Positions 51,703 to 60,553 are shown, counted from the first letter of the stretch. The stretch: 64,000 nucleotides of DNA from Actinacidiphila acididurans (GCF_016918855.1 NZ_JADKYB010000009.1:124001-188000), one strand, 5' to 3'. The notes: a model not told the origin generated them from the letters alone. Made by a program: numbers and translations.

Positions 51703-52566
51703 TCACAGCCGGGTGGCGGTGCGGATCAGGCCGGCCAGGGCGAGGGAGTGGCTGTGGGCGGGCCAGGCGATGTGGGTGACGACGGGGGGTGCGTCGGTCA
51801 GGGGGACGGCGGCGTGCTCGGACCACAGCCAGGCGCGGGCGGAGTCGGGGAAGACGGCCATGGTGCGGCCCAGGGCGATCAGCTGGGCCAGCTGCGTCTG
51901 GTCGTGGATCTCGGGGCCCGGGCCGGGCGGATAGGTGCCCTTGCGGGGCCAGCGGGCGGGTGGAAGACCGGGGATGTCGCCGACCTCGGCCGTAGTCAGC
52001 GCGGTGCGCGCGGCCAGGGGGTGCCCGGCGGGGAGGATGGCGATCTGCCCCTCGGTCAGCAGTTCCTCGCTGTCGAACCCGGCCAGGGAGTTGTACGGGG
52101 TGTGCATGAGCGCCACGTCGGCGCGGCCGTCGCGCAGCATCTCCTCCTCCTCGCACATGCCGCTGGGCAGCACCTCGACCTCGGCGGCGCCGGGCTCGGC
52201 CGCGTAGGCGGCGAGGAGCTTTTGCAGCAGTTCGTGGGAGGCGGCGGCCTTCACCGCCAGCACCAGGCGGTCGCGGGGGCCGCCCGCACCGTCGGCGCCG
52301 CCGGCGCGGCGGGTGCGGCGGGCGGCGGCGGTGGCCGCGTCCAGGGCCGCGCGGCCCTCGTGCAGCAGCACCTGCCCGGCGCCGGTCAGGCGCACCCCGC
52401 GGCGGTTGCGCTCCAGCAGCCGGACCCCCAGGCGCCGCTCGAGCTGCTGGATGGCCCGGGACAGCGGCGGCTGGGCCATGCCCAGGCGCTCGGCGGCGCG
52501 GCCGAAGTGCAGCTCCTCCGCGACGGCCGTGAAGTACCTCAGCTCGCGGGTCTCCAGGGTGTCCAT
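51703..52566 (-). CDS. LysR-family regulator
   Basis: A 287-residue LysR protein. The N-terminal HTH covers residues ~5-65 (LHFGRAAERLGMAQPPLSRAI), and a periplasmic-binding-like effector domain follows from ~95. It is divergent from an SDR gene, with a T-N11-A box at 52587-52601 between them, which is the usual arrangement for a self-controlled LysR and its target. The ATG at 52566 has TACGCT 6 nt upstream and no ribosome site. Confidence 0.92.
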   Translation of the reverse strand: MDTLETRELRYFTAVAEELHFGRAAERLGMAQPPLSRAIQQLERRLGVRLLERNRRGVRLTGAGQVLLHEGRAALDAATAAARRTRRAGGADGAGGPRDRLVLAVKAAASHELLQKLLAAYAAEPGAAEVEVLPSGMCEEEEMLRDGRADVALMHTPYNSLAGFDSEELLTEGQIAILPAGHPLAARTALTTAEVGDIPGLPPARWPRKGTYPPGPGPEIHDQTQLAQLIALGRTMAVFPDSARAWLWSEHAAVPLTDAPPVVTHIAWPAHSHSLALAGLIRTATRL

Positions 52567-52572
52567 GGCCCC

Positions 52573-52578
52573 AGCGTA
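52573..52578 (-). promoter_or_regulatory. Candidate -10 box for leaderless lysR
   Basis: TACGCT ends 6 nt before the LysR ATG; the LysR box lies at the -35 position. Confidence 0.5.
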
Positions 52579-52586
52579 CGTCGGTG

Positions 52587-52601
52587 ATACCTGCCCGGTA
52601 T
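52587..52601. promoter_or_regulatory. LysR box
   Basis: ATACCTGCCCGGTAT has 5-bp perfect arms and the T-N11-A layout (T at 52588, A at 52600) expected for LysR proteins, in the lysR-SDR divergent gap. Confidence 0.72.
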
Positions 52602-52659
52602 GACAGGGCACTGTATCGGTGTTGGCCGCGCCGCTCGCCCGCGGGCGAGCATCAACGGC

Positions 52660-53397
52660 ATGAGCGAAACGAAGATCGCGCTGGTGACCGGCGCGAACAA
52701 GGGAATCGGGTACGAAATCGCGGCCGGGCTGGGCGCCCTCGGCTACCGGGTTGCCGTGGGAGCCCGCGACGAGGCCCGCCGCGAGAGCGCCGTGGAGAAG
52801 CTGCGCGCCGCCGGCGCGGACGCGTTCGGGGTGCCGCTGGACGTGACCGGCGACCGGAGCGTCACCGACGCCGCGGAACTGATCGAAGCGCGGGCCGGGC
52901 GCCTGGACGTCCTGGTCAACAACGCCGGCATATCGGGGGAGATGGGCCCGGGCTGGGTGCAGGACCCGACCACGCTCGACCTCGACCTGGTCCGTACCGT
53001 CGTGGAGACCAACGTCATCGGCGTCATACGGGTGACCAACGCGATGCTGCCGCTGCTGCGCCGCTCGCCCTCGCCGCGCATCGTTAACGTCTCCAGCTCC
53101 GTCGCCTCCCTGACCCGGCAGGCGGACCCGGACATCGAGGTCGGCCCGATCATGGCGGCCTACGCGCCGACGAAGTCCTACCTCAACGCCGTCACCGTGC
53201 AGTACGCCCGGCAGTTCGCCGGCACGAACATCCTGATCAACGCCGCCTGCCCGGGCCTGGTCGCGACCGACTTCACCGGCTTTCTCGGCCCCCGCACCCC
53301 CGAGCAGGGCGCGGCCACGGCGATCCGGCTCGCCACGCTGCCCGACGACGGCCCGACGGGTTCGTTCTTCGAGGACGACGGGGTCATTCCCTGGTGA
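52660..53397 (+). CDS. Short-chain dehydrogenase/reductase (carbonyl reductase-like)
   Basis: A 245-residue classical SDR: TGANKGIGYEIA cofactor loop (residues ~10-21), NNAG near 87, catalytic serine in NVSSSVAS near 147, and YAPTKSYLNA near 168 with the YxxxK pair. It reduces a carbonyl or oxidises an alcohol with NADP(H). The ATG at 52660 has only a weak upstream purine stretch. It is the probable LysR target. A GCCCGGCCCCGGGC hairpin directly follows the stop. Confidence 0.9.
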   Translation: MSETKIALVTGANKGIGYEIAAGLGALGYRVAVGARDEARRESAVEKLRAAGADAFGVPLDVTGDRSVTDAAELIEARAGRLDVLVNNAGISGEMGPGWVQDPTTLDLDLVRTVVETNVIGVIRVTNAMLPLLRRSPSPRIVNVSSSVASLTRQADPDIEVGPIMAAYAPTKSYLNAVTVQYARQFAGTNILINAACPGLVATDFTGFLGPRTPEQGAATAIRLATLPDDGPTGSFFEDDGVIPW

Positions 53398-53527
53398 CGG
53401 TGCCCGGCCCCGGGCGGGGGAGCGCGGCGGCTTCTGCCCGGTCCGTGCGGCGGCCCGGGCGTGGGCGAGTCGGCGCGGGCCCGCGCCCGTATCCGCGAAG
53501 CCGTTGGCCGGACCCGGCCCGCGGGCG

Positions 53528-54094
53528 TCACGCCCAGTCGTTGAGCAGCGCGTACATGAACACGTCGCGGCGCTTCTCGCCGATCCGCTGCCATCCGCGC
53601 AGCAGCCCCTCGCGTTGGAACCCCGCGCGCTCGGCGGTGCGTACGGACGCGGTGTTCCACGGCTCCATCCACAACTCCAGCCGGGGAATGCGCAGTTCGC
53701 GCAGGGCCCAGTCGGCCACGGCGCCGGTCGCGGCCACTGCGGCGCCCTTCCCGCGGGCGGAGGCGACCACCCAGTAGCCCAGCGACGCACGGCCCTGGTC
53801 CAGGTTCCGCAGCCACAGCCCCACCGAGCCGACCGGCCGGCCGCCGGGCCCGACGACGACGAACGGATACCCGGCCCGCGCGGTCGCCCGCCCCCACTGC
53901 CGCTCGACGAACGCCACGCCCGCCCGCTCGGACCAGGGCGAGGGCACGGTCGTGATCAGCGGGATGTACGGGTCCCGCGACGCCTCCCGGACCAGCGGAA
54001 GGTCCGACAGGCGCCACGGCCGCAGCGTGAAACCCCCGGCGGCGGCGAGTTCGGGCACGTCCAGAGGCTGACCCATGCGGTCCACGCGGTCCAT
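53528..54094 (-). CDS. GNAT acetyltransferase (RimJ/RimL-like)
   Basis: About 188 residues. The N-terminal FTLRPWRLSDLPLV strand, SLGYWVVASARGKGAA acetyl-CoA loop near residue 105 and the NTASVRTAERAGFQREG C-terminal block near 150 are typical of the RimJ/RimL group, which acetylates ribosomal or other protein N-termini and small amines. I chose the ATG at 54094; the ATG at 54076 is also possible and neither has a clear ribosome site. It stands alone, 54 nt beyond the end of the LRV-repeat gene. Confidence 0.85.
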   Translation of the reverse strand: MDRVDRMGQPLDVPELAAAGGFTLRPWRLSDLPLVREASRDPYIPLITTVPSPWSERAGVAFVERQWGRATARAGYPFVVVGPGGRPVGSVGLWLRNLDQGRASLGYWVVASARGKGAAVAATGAVADWALRELRIPRLELWMEPWNTASVRTAERAGFQREGLLRGWQRIGEKRRDVFMYALLNDWA

Positions 54095-54140
54095 CCGCTC
54101 ATCGTGCCGCCGGCCCGCGGCCTGCCGCACCCGGGTTTCG

Positions 54141-54158
54141 GGCGCCCTTCAGGGCGCC
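54141..54158 (-). terminator. Hairpin across the stop of the LRV-repeat gene
   Basis: GGCGCCC and GGGCGCC arms with a TTCA loop; the loop contains the minus-strand stop codon. Confidence 0.4.
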
Positions 54159-55648
54159 GGCTCCCGGAACGGTCCGGGCATCAGGCGCGCCATGACCGCG
54201 GGCGGCAGCGACGCATTGGCGGCGGCCGCTTCCGCCACCTGCCAGTCGCCGTCGGTGAGCAGGCCGGCGACGACTGGCGGCGGCAGGGCCGGGTGGCCGG
54301 CGGCTACGGGCCTGGCCTTCGGGTCCGCCAGGCAGGCCAGCAGCGCCGGGGCGGTGGCCTGCGGGTGCCCGGCGATGACGCGCAGGGCCTTGCGCACCGG
54401 CGGCCGGCGCCTGGCCAGATCCGCCAGCAGTACGGGGGACGCTTCCGGATTGGCCGCCACCTGGGCGATGACCTGGACCGCGTGCCGGGTGACCATGGCG
54501 CGCAGCCGGGCTTCGGACAGGCCCGGGTGCGGCGCCACGCACGCGGCCACGTTCGCGTCCGGGTCGGCGGCCAGCGCGTCCCGTATCCCCTCGGGCAGAT
54601 CACGCCGTGCGGCCACGAGCCTGCGCGCGACCGGATCCGGCGCTGCGGCCAGGTGGGCGACCTCCGCCGGTGAGGCGGCGGCGACACGCGGCAACAGGCC
54701 CCGGCCCATCCGCGTTACGGCGGCCAGGCCGGTGAGGACGTCCAGCGGTACCCGGGGGTGGCGGGCGAGGCCGCGCCGCACGTCGTGGTCCGGGTCGGCG
54801 GCCATCGCGCGGATCAGGGCGTCGCCGATCGCGGGGTTCGCGGCGAGCCCGGCCCGCACCGCCGGGTCCGGGTCGGCGGCCAGGCGCTCGCAGATGTGCG
54901 CGGGCAGGCCGGCGTGGGCGGCGAGCGCCATGCGCAGCCGCACCGAGGGGTCGCCGGCGAAGCGGACGGCCGCCTCGACGGGCGTGGCCGGATTCCGCAG
55001 CGCCGCCTGCCGTATGCCGTGCACGGCGGAGCGGTGGGAGCCGTCGCAGACCGCGCCCGGCCACGGGGGCTGCCCGCCCTGGTCGCAGACCCGGCACCGC
55101 TCGGCCGGCGCGAGCCCGTCGCCGGTGAGCAGCATGGCCAGGACGGCCGGCGGTGCCGCCTCGTTGACGGCCACAGCGCGCCGCACATCGGTGTGCGGAT
55201 GCTGCGCGAGGTCGGCGGCAGTGTCCGCGGCCGCCCACAGCGCGAGTTCCGCGACGACCTGTACGTCCGGGTCGGCGGCGAGCCTCGCCACAATCTCGGG
55301 CGGCAACCCCGGGCAGGCGGCCACCTTCTCCCGCACTTCGGGGTCCGGGTCCGAGGCGAAGCGCCGCGCCCACTGCGGCAGCCCGGCCCCCTGATCGAGC
55401 AGGGCGAGCGCCGCACGCGGCTGCGTTTCCGGATCGACGTCGGTCAGCCGGCCCTCGTACGCGAGCCGCACGGCGGCGCCCTCATCCCGCCCGGCCAGCG
55501 CGGCCGCCTGCGCCCCGCTGAGATCGGCGCGGGCCGCAAGACTTACGGCGAGGTCGCCGTCCGCGATCCCGATCAGCCGCTCGACCAGCGCGGCCGGCAG
55601 CGACGGATTTTGGGCGAGCCCGTGCAGGACGTGGTCCACCCGGCCCAT
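54149..55648 (-). CDS. Leucine-rich-repeat-variant (LRV/HEAT-like) protein
   Basis: A 499-residue cytoplasmic repeat protein starting at the ATG at 55648. About 17 helical repeats of ~24 residues share an LAADPDxxVRxxVAxxPxLPxxxxxxL pattern, as in ADPDPAVRAGLAANPAIG. This is the LRV type known from Azotobacter and common in actinobacteria. Near residue 190 a cysteine cluster (RCRVCDQGGQ ... AVCDG) interrupts the repeats and may hold a metal or an Fe-S-like site. It probably acts as a scaffold; no partner is adjacent. Confidence 0.85.
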   Translation of the reverse strand: MGRVDHVLHGLAQNPSLPAALVERLIGIADGDLAVSLAARADLSGAQAAALAGRDEGAAVRLAYEGRLTDVDPETQPRAALALLDQGAGLPQWARRFASDPDPEVREKVAACPGLPPEIVARLAADPDVQVVAELALWAAADTAADLAQHPHTDVRRAVAVNEAAPPAVLAMLLTGDGLAPAERCRVCDQGGQPPWPGAVCDGSHRSAVHGIRQAALRNPATPVEAAVRFAGDPSVRLRMALAAHAGLPAHICERLAADPDPAVRAGLAANPAIGDALIRAMAADPDHDVRRGLARHPRVPLDVLTGLAAVTRMGRGLLPRVAAASPAEVAHLAAAPDPVARRLVAARRDLPEGIRDALAADPDANVAACVAPHPGLSEARLRAMVTRHAVQVIAQVAANPEASPVLLADLARRRPPVRKALRVIAGHPQATAPALLACLADPKARPVAAGHPALPPPVVAGLLTDGDWQVAEAAAANASLPPAVMARLMPGPFREPAP

Positions 55649-55780
55649 CCTGCCCGGGCCCGTTGGTGACGGCTCGTGAATTTCCGCCCGCCCCACGGTC
55701 GAAGTCCCCGCCGGTCGGGGCTTGCCGTACAGGGCCTGCCGCAAACCCGCTCGCTCCGGTCCCCTGCGTGAAGAGACCCT

Positions 55781-56338
55781 ATGGACATGGAGTTCCTCTG
55801 TTACCACCGCGACCGGCCCGGCTCCCTGCCGCTGCGCCACGAGTTGCTGGAAGACCACTGGGCCTACATGGACCGGTACGCGGAGCAGATGATCGCCCGG
55901 GGCCCGACCCTGGCCGATGAAGGCGACACGCTCACCGGCAGCGTGCACATCCTCGACCTGCCCGATCCCGCCGCCGCCCGCGCGTTCGCCTTCGACGAGC
56001 CGAACTACCAGGCCGGCGCCTACCGGGACGTACTGCTGCGGCGCTGGCGCAACGCACTGGGGCGCACCATGTGGGACTTCCCCGGCGGCCGCACCGGCGG
56101 CAACCGGTACCTGGTGCTCGGCCTCGGTACGGGGCAGGCCGCCGACCTCGAAGTCCCACGTGACCGGGACGAGCTGATCGCCTACGGGCCCCTGCTGTCC
56201 GACGACGGTGCCGCCTGGCTGGGCACGGCGGTGCTGCTCCGGGCGCCGGACCCGGACACGGCACGCGCCGTCCTCACACCGGACCGGTACGCCGACATCG
56301 AGGTCCACACCTGGCAGTTCGGCGGGCGCCCGTCATAG
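55781..56338 (+). CDS. YCII-domain protein
   Basis: A 185-residue protein with two ferredoxin-like halves. The first (residues ~1-95) is a YCII domain, with the histidine in LEDHWAYMDRYAEQM and the GSVHILDLPDPAAARAFAFDEP block; the second half repeats the pattern weakly (LLRAPDPDTARAVLTPDRYADIEV). YCII proteins are muconolactone-isomerase-like and often of unknown function. The ATG at 55781 is preferred; another ATG follows two codons later. Confidence 0.8.
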   Translation: MDMEFLCYHRDRPGSLPLRHELLEDHWAYMDRYAEQMIARGPTLADEGDTLTGSVHILDLPDPAAARAFAFDEPNYQAGAYRDVLLRRWRNALGRTMWDFPGGRTGGNRYLVLGLGTGQAADLEVPRDRDELIAYGPLLSDDGAAWLGTAVLLRAPDPDTARAVLTPDRYADIEVHTWQFGGRPS

Positions 56339-56384
56339 CCGGGCCCGGTCGCCGGGGGCTGGAGCGGGCTCCTCGGTATATGGC

Positions 56385-57728
56385 TCACGCTGCCATCGAC
56401 GGCGCGACGAGCCGGGCCCGCTCGTACAGGTCGCGTGCGCTTGCGTTCTTGAGGTGCGGGCGGATGAGGCGGAACATTTCCTTGACGCGCATGTCCACCT
56501 TGTCCGAACTGATCGACGGGTAGCCGTCCAGCACCTTCATCCACGTGGCGCACGCTGCATCCAAATAGCCGATCTCAAGCTGACGCTCAGCCAGCAGCGC
56601 GCCGAAACGGAGCTCACTTCGGTGTGACTCATTTTTTGGATCGCGCAGGCGGAAATGCAACTGGAGGGAATCCACGCTTCCGGCGACGTCCCCCAGCGCG
56701 TATCTGACCTGCGCGGTGTGGTATGCCAGGGTAGCCGGGCTGTAGCCACCGAACGTCTGCTGTCCGCTGGCCGCCTTGCTCATGGCGACTTCGGTTTCCC
56801 CAATGCTCCGGAGGGCCTTGAAGCGCTCTCCTGCCACGGCAAAGGAATGGGCCTGTTGTCCTGCCATGAAGGCAGCCGTACGAGGCGTGACATCAGGTGC
56901 CGCCTCACTCGCGGCATTGGCCCAGCTCACCGCTGTCGATCCATGGCCCAAGTCCACGGACTGCACCGACATTCCGCGAAGGATGTGACAGTAAGCCATA
57001 TGGTCTTCGCTGGCGCCGGCAAACTCCAGGCCTTTTACGTAATACTGCTGGGCGATTCCGTGCAGGCCTTCGTCCACCGCCATCCATCCCGTGAGGTAGC
57101 ACAGCCATGATGCGGCGCCGACCATGGCCTTGCGTACTTCGCTCGATGCGTCGGCTTTCAAGTAGGGGGCGACGATGTTGACCATGAAGGCGGCAGCCAT
57201 GGGGCGTGCGTATCGTCCCCCGAATTGATCATCCAGGTCCCCGAGACGATCTGTCATGTCGACAACCGATTGGACCTCGGGCGTACCGATACGCTGCATA
57301 CGTCCGCTCTGGACGGCTTCCATGCGGCCCACGACGTCCTGCCACCCTGGAACAGCTAAAGCAACGGAGAACAGCTTTGCTCCGGCTCCTATGACGCTAC
57401 GGCGTGTGGGGTCCATGTCCTGCCTCCCGAGGTCCAGTAGTCCTTCAACCGTGCTGACGTCATCGCTTTCGGAAGGCGCCGGGAAGCCGGCCTCGGCGTG
57501 CGTGACCGGGCGATTGAGGCGACGGGCAAGTGCCTCCAGGAGCAAGGGACGCACCTCGTCCCTTGGCATGTGGCCGTCGAGCCATTGGTAGGCGGAGGGG
57601 CGCTCGTAGCGGGTCGGCTTTCCCCGTTCGGTCGCCACCTTGTTCACCTCCTGGGCGAACTGCCGCAGCGTCCATCCGGTTTCGCGAAACAGCCGCGCCA
57701 GCCCCTCGTTCGGCTGCCGGTCACCCAT
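56385..57728 (-). CDS. XRE-TPR regulator (module B)
   Basis: A 447-residue regulator starting at the ATG at 57728 with GGGGAG about 10 nt upstream. Order: an N-terminal helix-turn-helix (~residues 8-75, GWTLRQFAQEVNK ... YQWLDGHMP), a linker, an RRSVIGAGAKLFSVAL segment near 107, then a helical TPR-like region to the end. The layout parallels the larger regulator of module A. It contains an in-frame TTA codon near 57357, so it may depend on bldA. GC is lower than in neighbouring genes. It is divergent from a small-ORF/HATPase/XRE operon, and a GCGTTAAAA direct repeat sits in front of it. Confidence 0.87.
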   Translation of the reverse strand: MGDRQPNEGLARLFRETGWTLRQFAQEVNKVATERGKPTRYERPSAYQWLDGHMPRDEVRPLLLEALARRLNRPVTHAEAGFPAPSESDDVSTVEGLLDLGRQDMDPTRRSVIGAGAKLFSVALAVPGWQDVVGRMEAVQSGRMQRIGTPEVQSVVDMTDRLGDLDDQFGGRYARPMAAAFMVNIVAPYLKADASSEVRKAMVGAASWLCYLTGWMAVDEGLHGIAQQYYVKGLEFAGASEDHMAYCHILRGMSVQSVDLGHGSTAVSWANAASEAAPDVTPRTAAFMAGQQAHSFAVAGERFKALRSIGETEVAMSKAASGQQTFGGYSPATLAYHTAQVRYALGDVAGSVDSLQLHFRLRDPKNESHRSELRFGALLAERQLEIGYLDAACATWMKVLDGYPSISSDKVDMRVKEMFRLIRPHLKNASARDLYERARLVAPSMAA

Positions 57729-57748
57729 GCGTGCCCACTCCCCGCGCT

Positions 57749-57767
57749 GTTTTAACGCTTTTAACGC
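57749..57767 (-). promoter_or_regulatory. GCGTTAAAA tandem repeat upstream of module B regulator
   Basis: On the minus strand GCGTTAAAAGCGTTAAAAC contains two perfect 9-bp copies, 21-39 bp before the regulator start. It is strikingly AT-rich for this DNA, so it may be an operator or promoter element. Confidence 0.5.
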
Positions 57768-57953
57768 CGGCCTGCGCTTCAACGGTAGCGCGGAGTGTAG
57801 CGACACGGTTGCCTAGAGCGAGACAGACGCCCCCGAGCGGACCGTGCGACCGGTTCGCCACAGGTCGGGCTGCAAACGGTGCGGGGAGAGAGGACCCCCG
57901 CGACCGTGCGACCGGCCCGGGGGCATGGCCAGCGGTAACAGAGGAGCGCTGAC

Positions 57954-58244
57954 GTGCTTCAGAGTATCTTTCGGCTACGCGCAATGGGGTTCGTACGGCA
58001 ACGGCCCCGCGCCGCGGTCAGTGGCAGGCGTGGCGCACAACGTGCCGTACGGCCTGCCGTTGTGCGCACCGTACGCACCAAATCCCCTGTGCCGAGCGGG
58101 ACCTGGCAGCCGCAGCCCCAGGCCCGGGGCGCGTATTTCCCGCCTGCCGCGTGGGAGCCGCCCCTGCGCCGAGGCGGCGAGGGCCATTCCCCATCGGTGC
58201 GGCTCTGTGCGGAAGGCGCGGGGAGCGAGGGGCACGCGCAGTGA
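57954..58244 (+). CDS. Small basic protein of unknown function (module B)
   Basis: A 96-residue ORF from the GTG at 57954. Two features favour a real gene: GAGGAG lies 7 nt before the GTG, and the stop overlaps the HATPase start by 4 nt (GTGA), as in a coupled operon. The protein is arginine- and proline-rich (RQRPRAAVSGRRGAQR) and shows no recognisable fold. A 10-bp inverted repeat (58033-58067) lies inside it. It takes the first-gene position that the 130-residue protein holds in module A, but the two are not obviously alike. It could instead be a translated leader. Confidence 0.45.
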   Translation: MLQSIFRLRAMGFVRQRPRAAVSGRRGAQRAVRPAVVRTVRTKSPVPSGTWQPQPQARGAYFPPAAWEPPLRRGGEGHSPSVRLCAEGAGSEGHAQ

Positions 58245-58699
58245 CACTGCCTGTGCCCAACGCCCCCGCGGGGCCGCACACGGTTGCCCGGCGATGGACC
58301 CGTGACCCGGAGAACGTCGGGCGGGCCCGGGACGAACTGTGCCTCCACCTGGCGAAGTGGAACATGGCCGAGGTGACCGACAGCGCCGTACTGGTGCTCT
58401 CGGAGCTGGTCACCAACGCCGTACGGCATGCCCAACAGCCGGGCGACCGGTTGATCGAGACCCGGTTCGTACGCCGGGACGGGGGAGTACGGATCGAAGT
58501 GCACGACGCCGGCGACGACAAGCCGGAGCTTCGCGAGGGGGTGCCCTGGGACCAGGAGTCGGGCCGCGGGCTCGTCCTCGTGGACCACCTGACCGGCGGG
58601 CGGTGGGGTGTCAGTGACCGGGAGGGCGTCGGCAAAATGGTCTGGGCCCACCTCGTGTGCGGCTCGGGCGGCGGCGACGCGGCGGAGGTCGCGCCGTGA
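58241..58699 (+). CDS. HATPase-domain regulatory protein (RsbW-like, module B)
   Basis: A 152-residue stand-alone HATPase domain with the N-box LVLSELVTNAVRHA (residues ~50-63), VHDAGDDKPEL near 88 and the G-box ESGRGLVLVDHLTGG near 107. It corresponds to the 135-residue protein of module A. The GTG at 58241 overlaps the upstream small ORF, and the XRE gene overlaps its stop by 4 nt. Its role is probably regulatory (anti-sigma-like or XRE partner). Confidence 0.88.
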   Translation: MTLPVPNAPAGPHTVARRWTRDPENVGRARDELCLHLAKWNMAEVTDSAVLVLSELVTNAVRHAQQPGDRLIETRFVRRDGGVRIEVHDAGDDKPELREGVPWDQESGRGLVLVDHLTGGRWGVSDREGVGKMVWAHLVCGSGGGDAAEVAP

Positions 58700-58953
58700 G
58701 CGCCCCCGCGCAGGGCGGGTCCCGTCGCGTGCGCTCCCGGCCCCGGAAGCTGAACCAGGAACCGCAAGCGGTCACCTACGCGCGGGAGAAGGCCGGCCTG
58801 ACCAAGCGCGCCCTCGCCCGGATCGTGGGCATCTCCGAGCAGCTCATGAACGAGATCGAGTCCGGCTGGCGCAGCGCCACGCCCGCCGTCCTGCCCAGGA
58901 TCGCCGAGGCGCTGAACTGCCCGGTGGTGTTCCTGGAACGCAAGCGCGACTGA
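58696..58953 (+). CDS. Small XRE-family DNA-binding protein (module B)
   Basis: An 85-residue helix-turn-helix protein (LTKRALARIVGISEQLMNEI near residues 32-51), about three quarters identical by eye to the module A protein. The GTG at 58696 overlaps the HATPase stop as GTGA, indicating translational coupling. The ATG-like start further left (58657) is inside the HATPase gene and is not needed. A terminator hairpin follows. Confidence 0.9.
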   Translation: MSAPAQGGSRRVRSRPRKLNQEPQAVTYAREKAGLTKRALARIVGISEQLMNEIESGWRSATPAVLPRIAEALNCPVVFLERKRD

Positions 58954-59298
58954 CCCCGCAGCGCGGGATCCCCGTACCGGCCTCGCCCAGGTCAAAGCAC
59001 GTGCCGGTACGGGTCCGGCGCCCCGGCGCGCGGAAACCACCTGCCGGGGGCACCTTTCCGGCTTCGCTCACGGCAACGACCGGCTCGACGCCCCCGACAC
59101 CTTCGAGTTCCCGCCCGGGGGGCGCCGTCCGGGCGATCAACCCGAGGTGTTTGCGTGACAGTTCCGGATTATTGCCCTCTTGTCCCTTTGAAGGGCGCTC
59201 GGGCCCTTCATACCCGAAAGGCAGCACTCGGATCGACGGGGGCCGGTACCTGCTGCGCACTCCGCCGGGTGCTTCTCCGCACAAAAAAGGGGGGGACC
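58954..59298. other. 345-bp intergenic region
   Basis: No gene. It contains the module B terminator (58971-59013) and, in the leader of the next gene, a hairpin with TGAAGGGC/GCCCTTCA arms and a 6-nt loop (59189-59210). The stretch 59155-59185 is AT-richer than average and may carry the promoter. Confidence 0.5.
58971..59013 (+). terminator. Hairpin terminator after module B operon
   Basis: Perfect 11-bp arms CCCGTACCGGC and GCCGGTACGGG, 21-nt loop, 18 nt after the XRE stop. Confidence 0.6.
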
Positions 59299-60468
59299 TT
59301 GAGATCCATCCAGGCGTTTTCGGGGCGCGGGGGGACCGGGGGAGGCCGGGCCGGACGGGGCCGCGGCGCCGTGCGGTACGGGATGGCCGTACTCGCACTG
59401 GTCGGGGGCCTGTTCGTGGCCGGTGCGGTGCCCGCGGGCGCCGACGCGCCGCCCGCGGCGAAGACCGTCGTGGCCAAGCCGCGGCCGGTGCCGCCCGCGG
59501 GTGTGGCGGTCGGCACGGTGAACGTGCCCAAGCCGCGTACGACGCACCCGACGCACTCCGCCATGGCGCCGATGGCGGGGTGGAGCGTGTCGCTGACGGC
59601 GAGCACCTCCGCCCTGTGGCCGACGCGGTACACCACGCTGACCGCCACGGCCAGCGCCGATGTCGGACCCACGACCTACTACATCATCATCTACAACGAC
59701 GCCGGCTCGGTCGTGGGCTTCTGCGGCAACGGCACGGTGTGTTCCGTCGCGGTGACGTCGCCCACTCCGGCCACGCACTACTTCCACGCCACCGTCGCCG
59801 ACAGCGCCGGCACCACTGTCGTGGCCTACTCCCCGTCCGTCGAGGTCGACTGGTACACGGCGGACCTCTCCCTGGCGGCCGGCCTGCACACCCTGCCGGT
59901 CGGCAACTCCACCGTCGTGACCGAGACCTCCAGCCGGGACATCGGCCTCTCCCCGTTCTGGGTCCAGATCTGGGACACCACCACCGGCACCTGGCTGGGC
60001 CAGTGCGGCACCGGCACCACGTGCAGCGTCACGGTGAGCCAGAGTGTGGCGACCACCCACACGTACGCCGCCACCCTGGCCGGGAACACGCCGCAATCGG
60101 GCGCCGTCTACCCGCCGGCGCAGCTCCAGACGACCTCGCCGGTCAACTACATCACGTGGACCGGTTCCGGGCTCCAGGTCGCGCTGACCGCAACCGCCCC
60201 CGGGTACAACACTCCCGTGACGGTCACCGCCACCGCGAACATCGACGTGGGGCCCACGCCCTACTGGATCGAGATCTTCACCCTGGACGGCACCCGGCTG
60301 ATCACCTGCGCCGCGGGCTCCACCTGCTCCTACACCTTCTATCCCGCCCGCTATCCCGGCGAGACCGATGTGGTCGCCTTCCTGTCGGCCAACTCGACCA
60401 CTCTGCCGCCGGCCGCCATCCAGGCGTCCTCCAACACCGTCGCCACCTGGTACTACTACCTCGGCTGA
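59299..60468 (+). CDS. Secreted protein with three disulphide-bearing Ig-like repeats
   Basis: A 389-residue exported protein from the TTG at 59299, which has AAGGGGGGGACC directly upstream. A signal peptide ends near residue 52 after an unusually long glycine/arginine-rich n-region. Three tandem beta-domains of ~95-100 residues follow. Each has a cysteine pair six residues apart at the same place: GFCGNGTVCSV, GQCGTGTTCSV and ITCAAGSTCSY, preceded by a (Y/F)(I/W)(I/V)(I/Q/E)I(Y/W/F) strand. The repeats look like Ig/Fn3 folds. Binding to a surface or matrix is likely; no catalytic motif seen. Confidence 0.83.
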   Translation: MRSIQAFSGRGGTGGGRAGRGRGAVRYGMAVLALVGGLFVAGAVPAGADAPPAAKTVVAKPRPVPPAGVAVGTVNVPKPRTTHPTHSAMAPMAGWSVSLTASTSALWPTRYTTLTATASADVGPTTYYIIIYNDAGSVVGFCGNGTVCSVAVTSPTPATHYFHATVADSAGTTVVAYSPSVEVDWYTADLSLAAGLHTLPVGNSTVVTETSSRDIGLSPFWVQIWDTTTGTWLGQCGTGTTCSVTVSQSVATTHTYAATLAGNTPQSGAVYPPAQLQTTSPVNYITWTGSGLQVALTATAPGYNTPVTVTATANIDVGPTPYWIEIFTLDGTRLITCAAGSTCSYTFYPARYPGETDVVAFLSANSTTLPPAAIQASSNTVATWYYYLG

Positions 60469-60519
60469 CCGCACCCGATGCGCGCCGGACCCGGGAACCC
60501 GGGAGGGCGTACGAGGAGG

Positions 60520-60553
60520 CGGGCCGGGACCTCCCGCGCGAGGCCCCGGCCCG
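60520..60553 (+). terminator. Hairpin terminator after the Ig-repeat gene
   Basis: CGGGCCGGG and CCCGGCCCG arms (9 bp) with an inner CCTC/GAGG stem. Confidence 0.6.
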
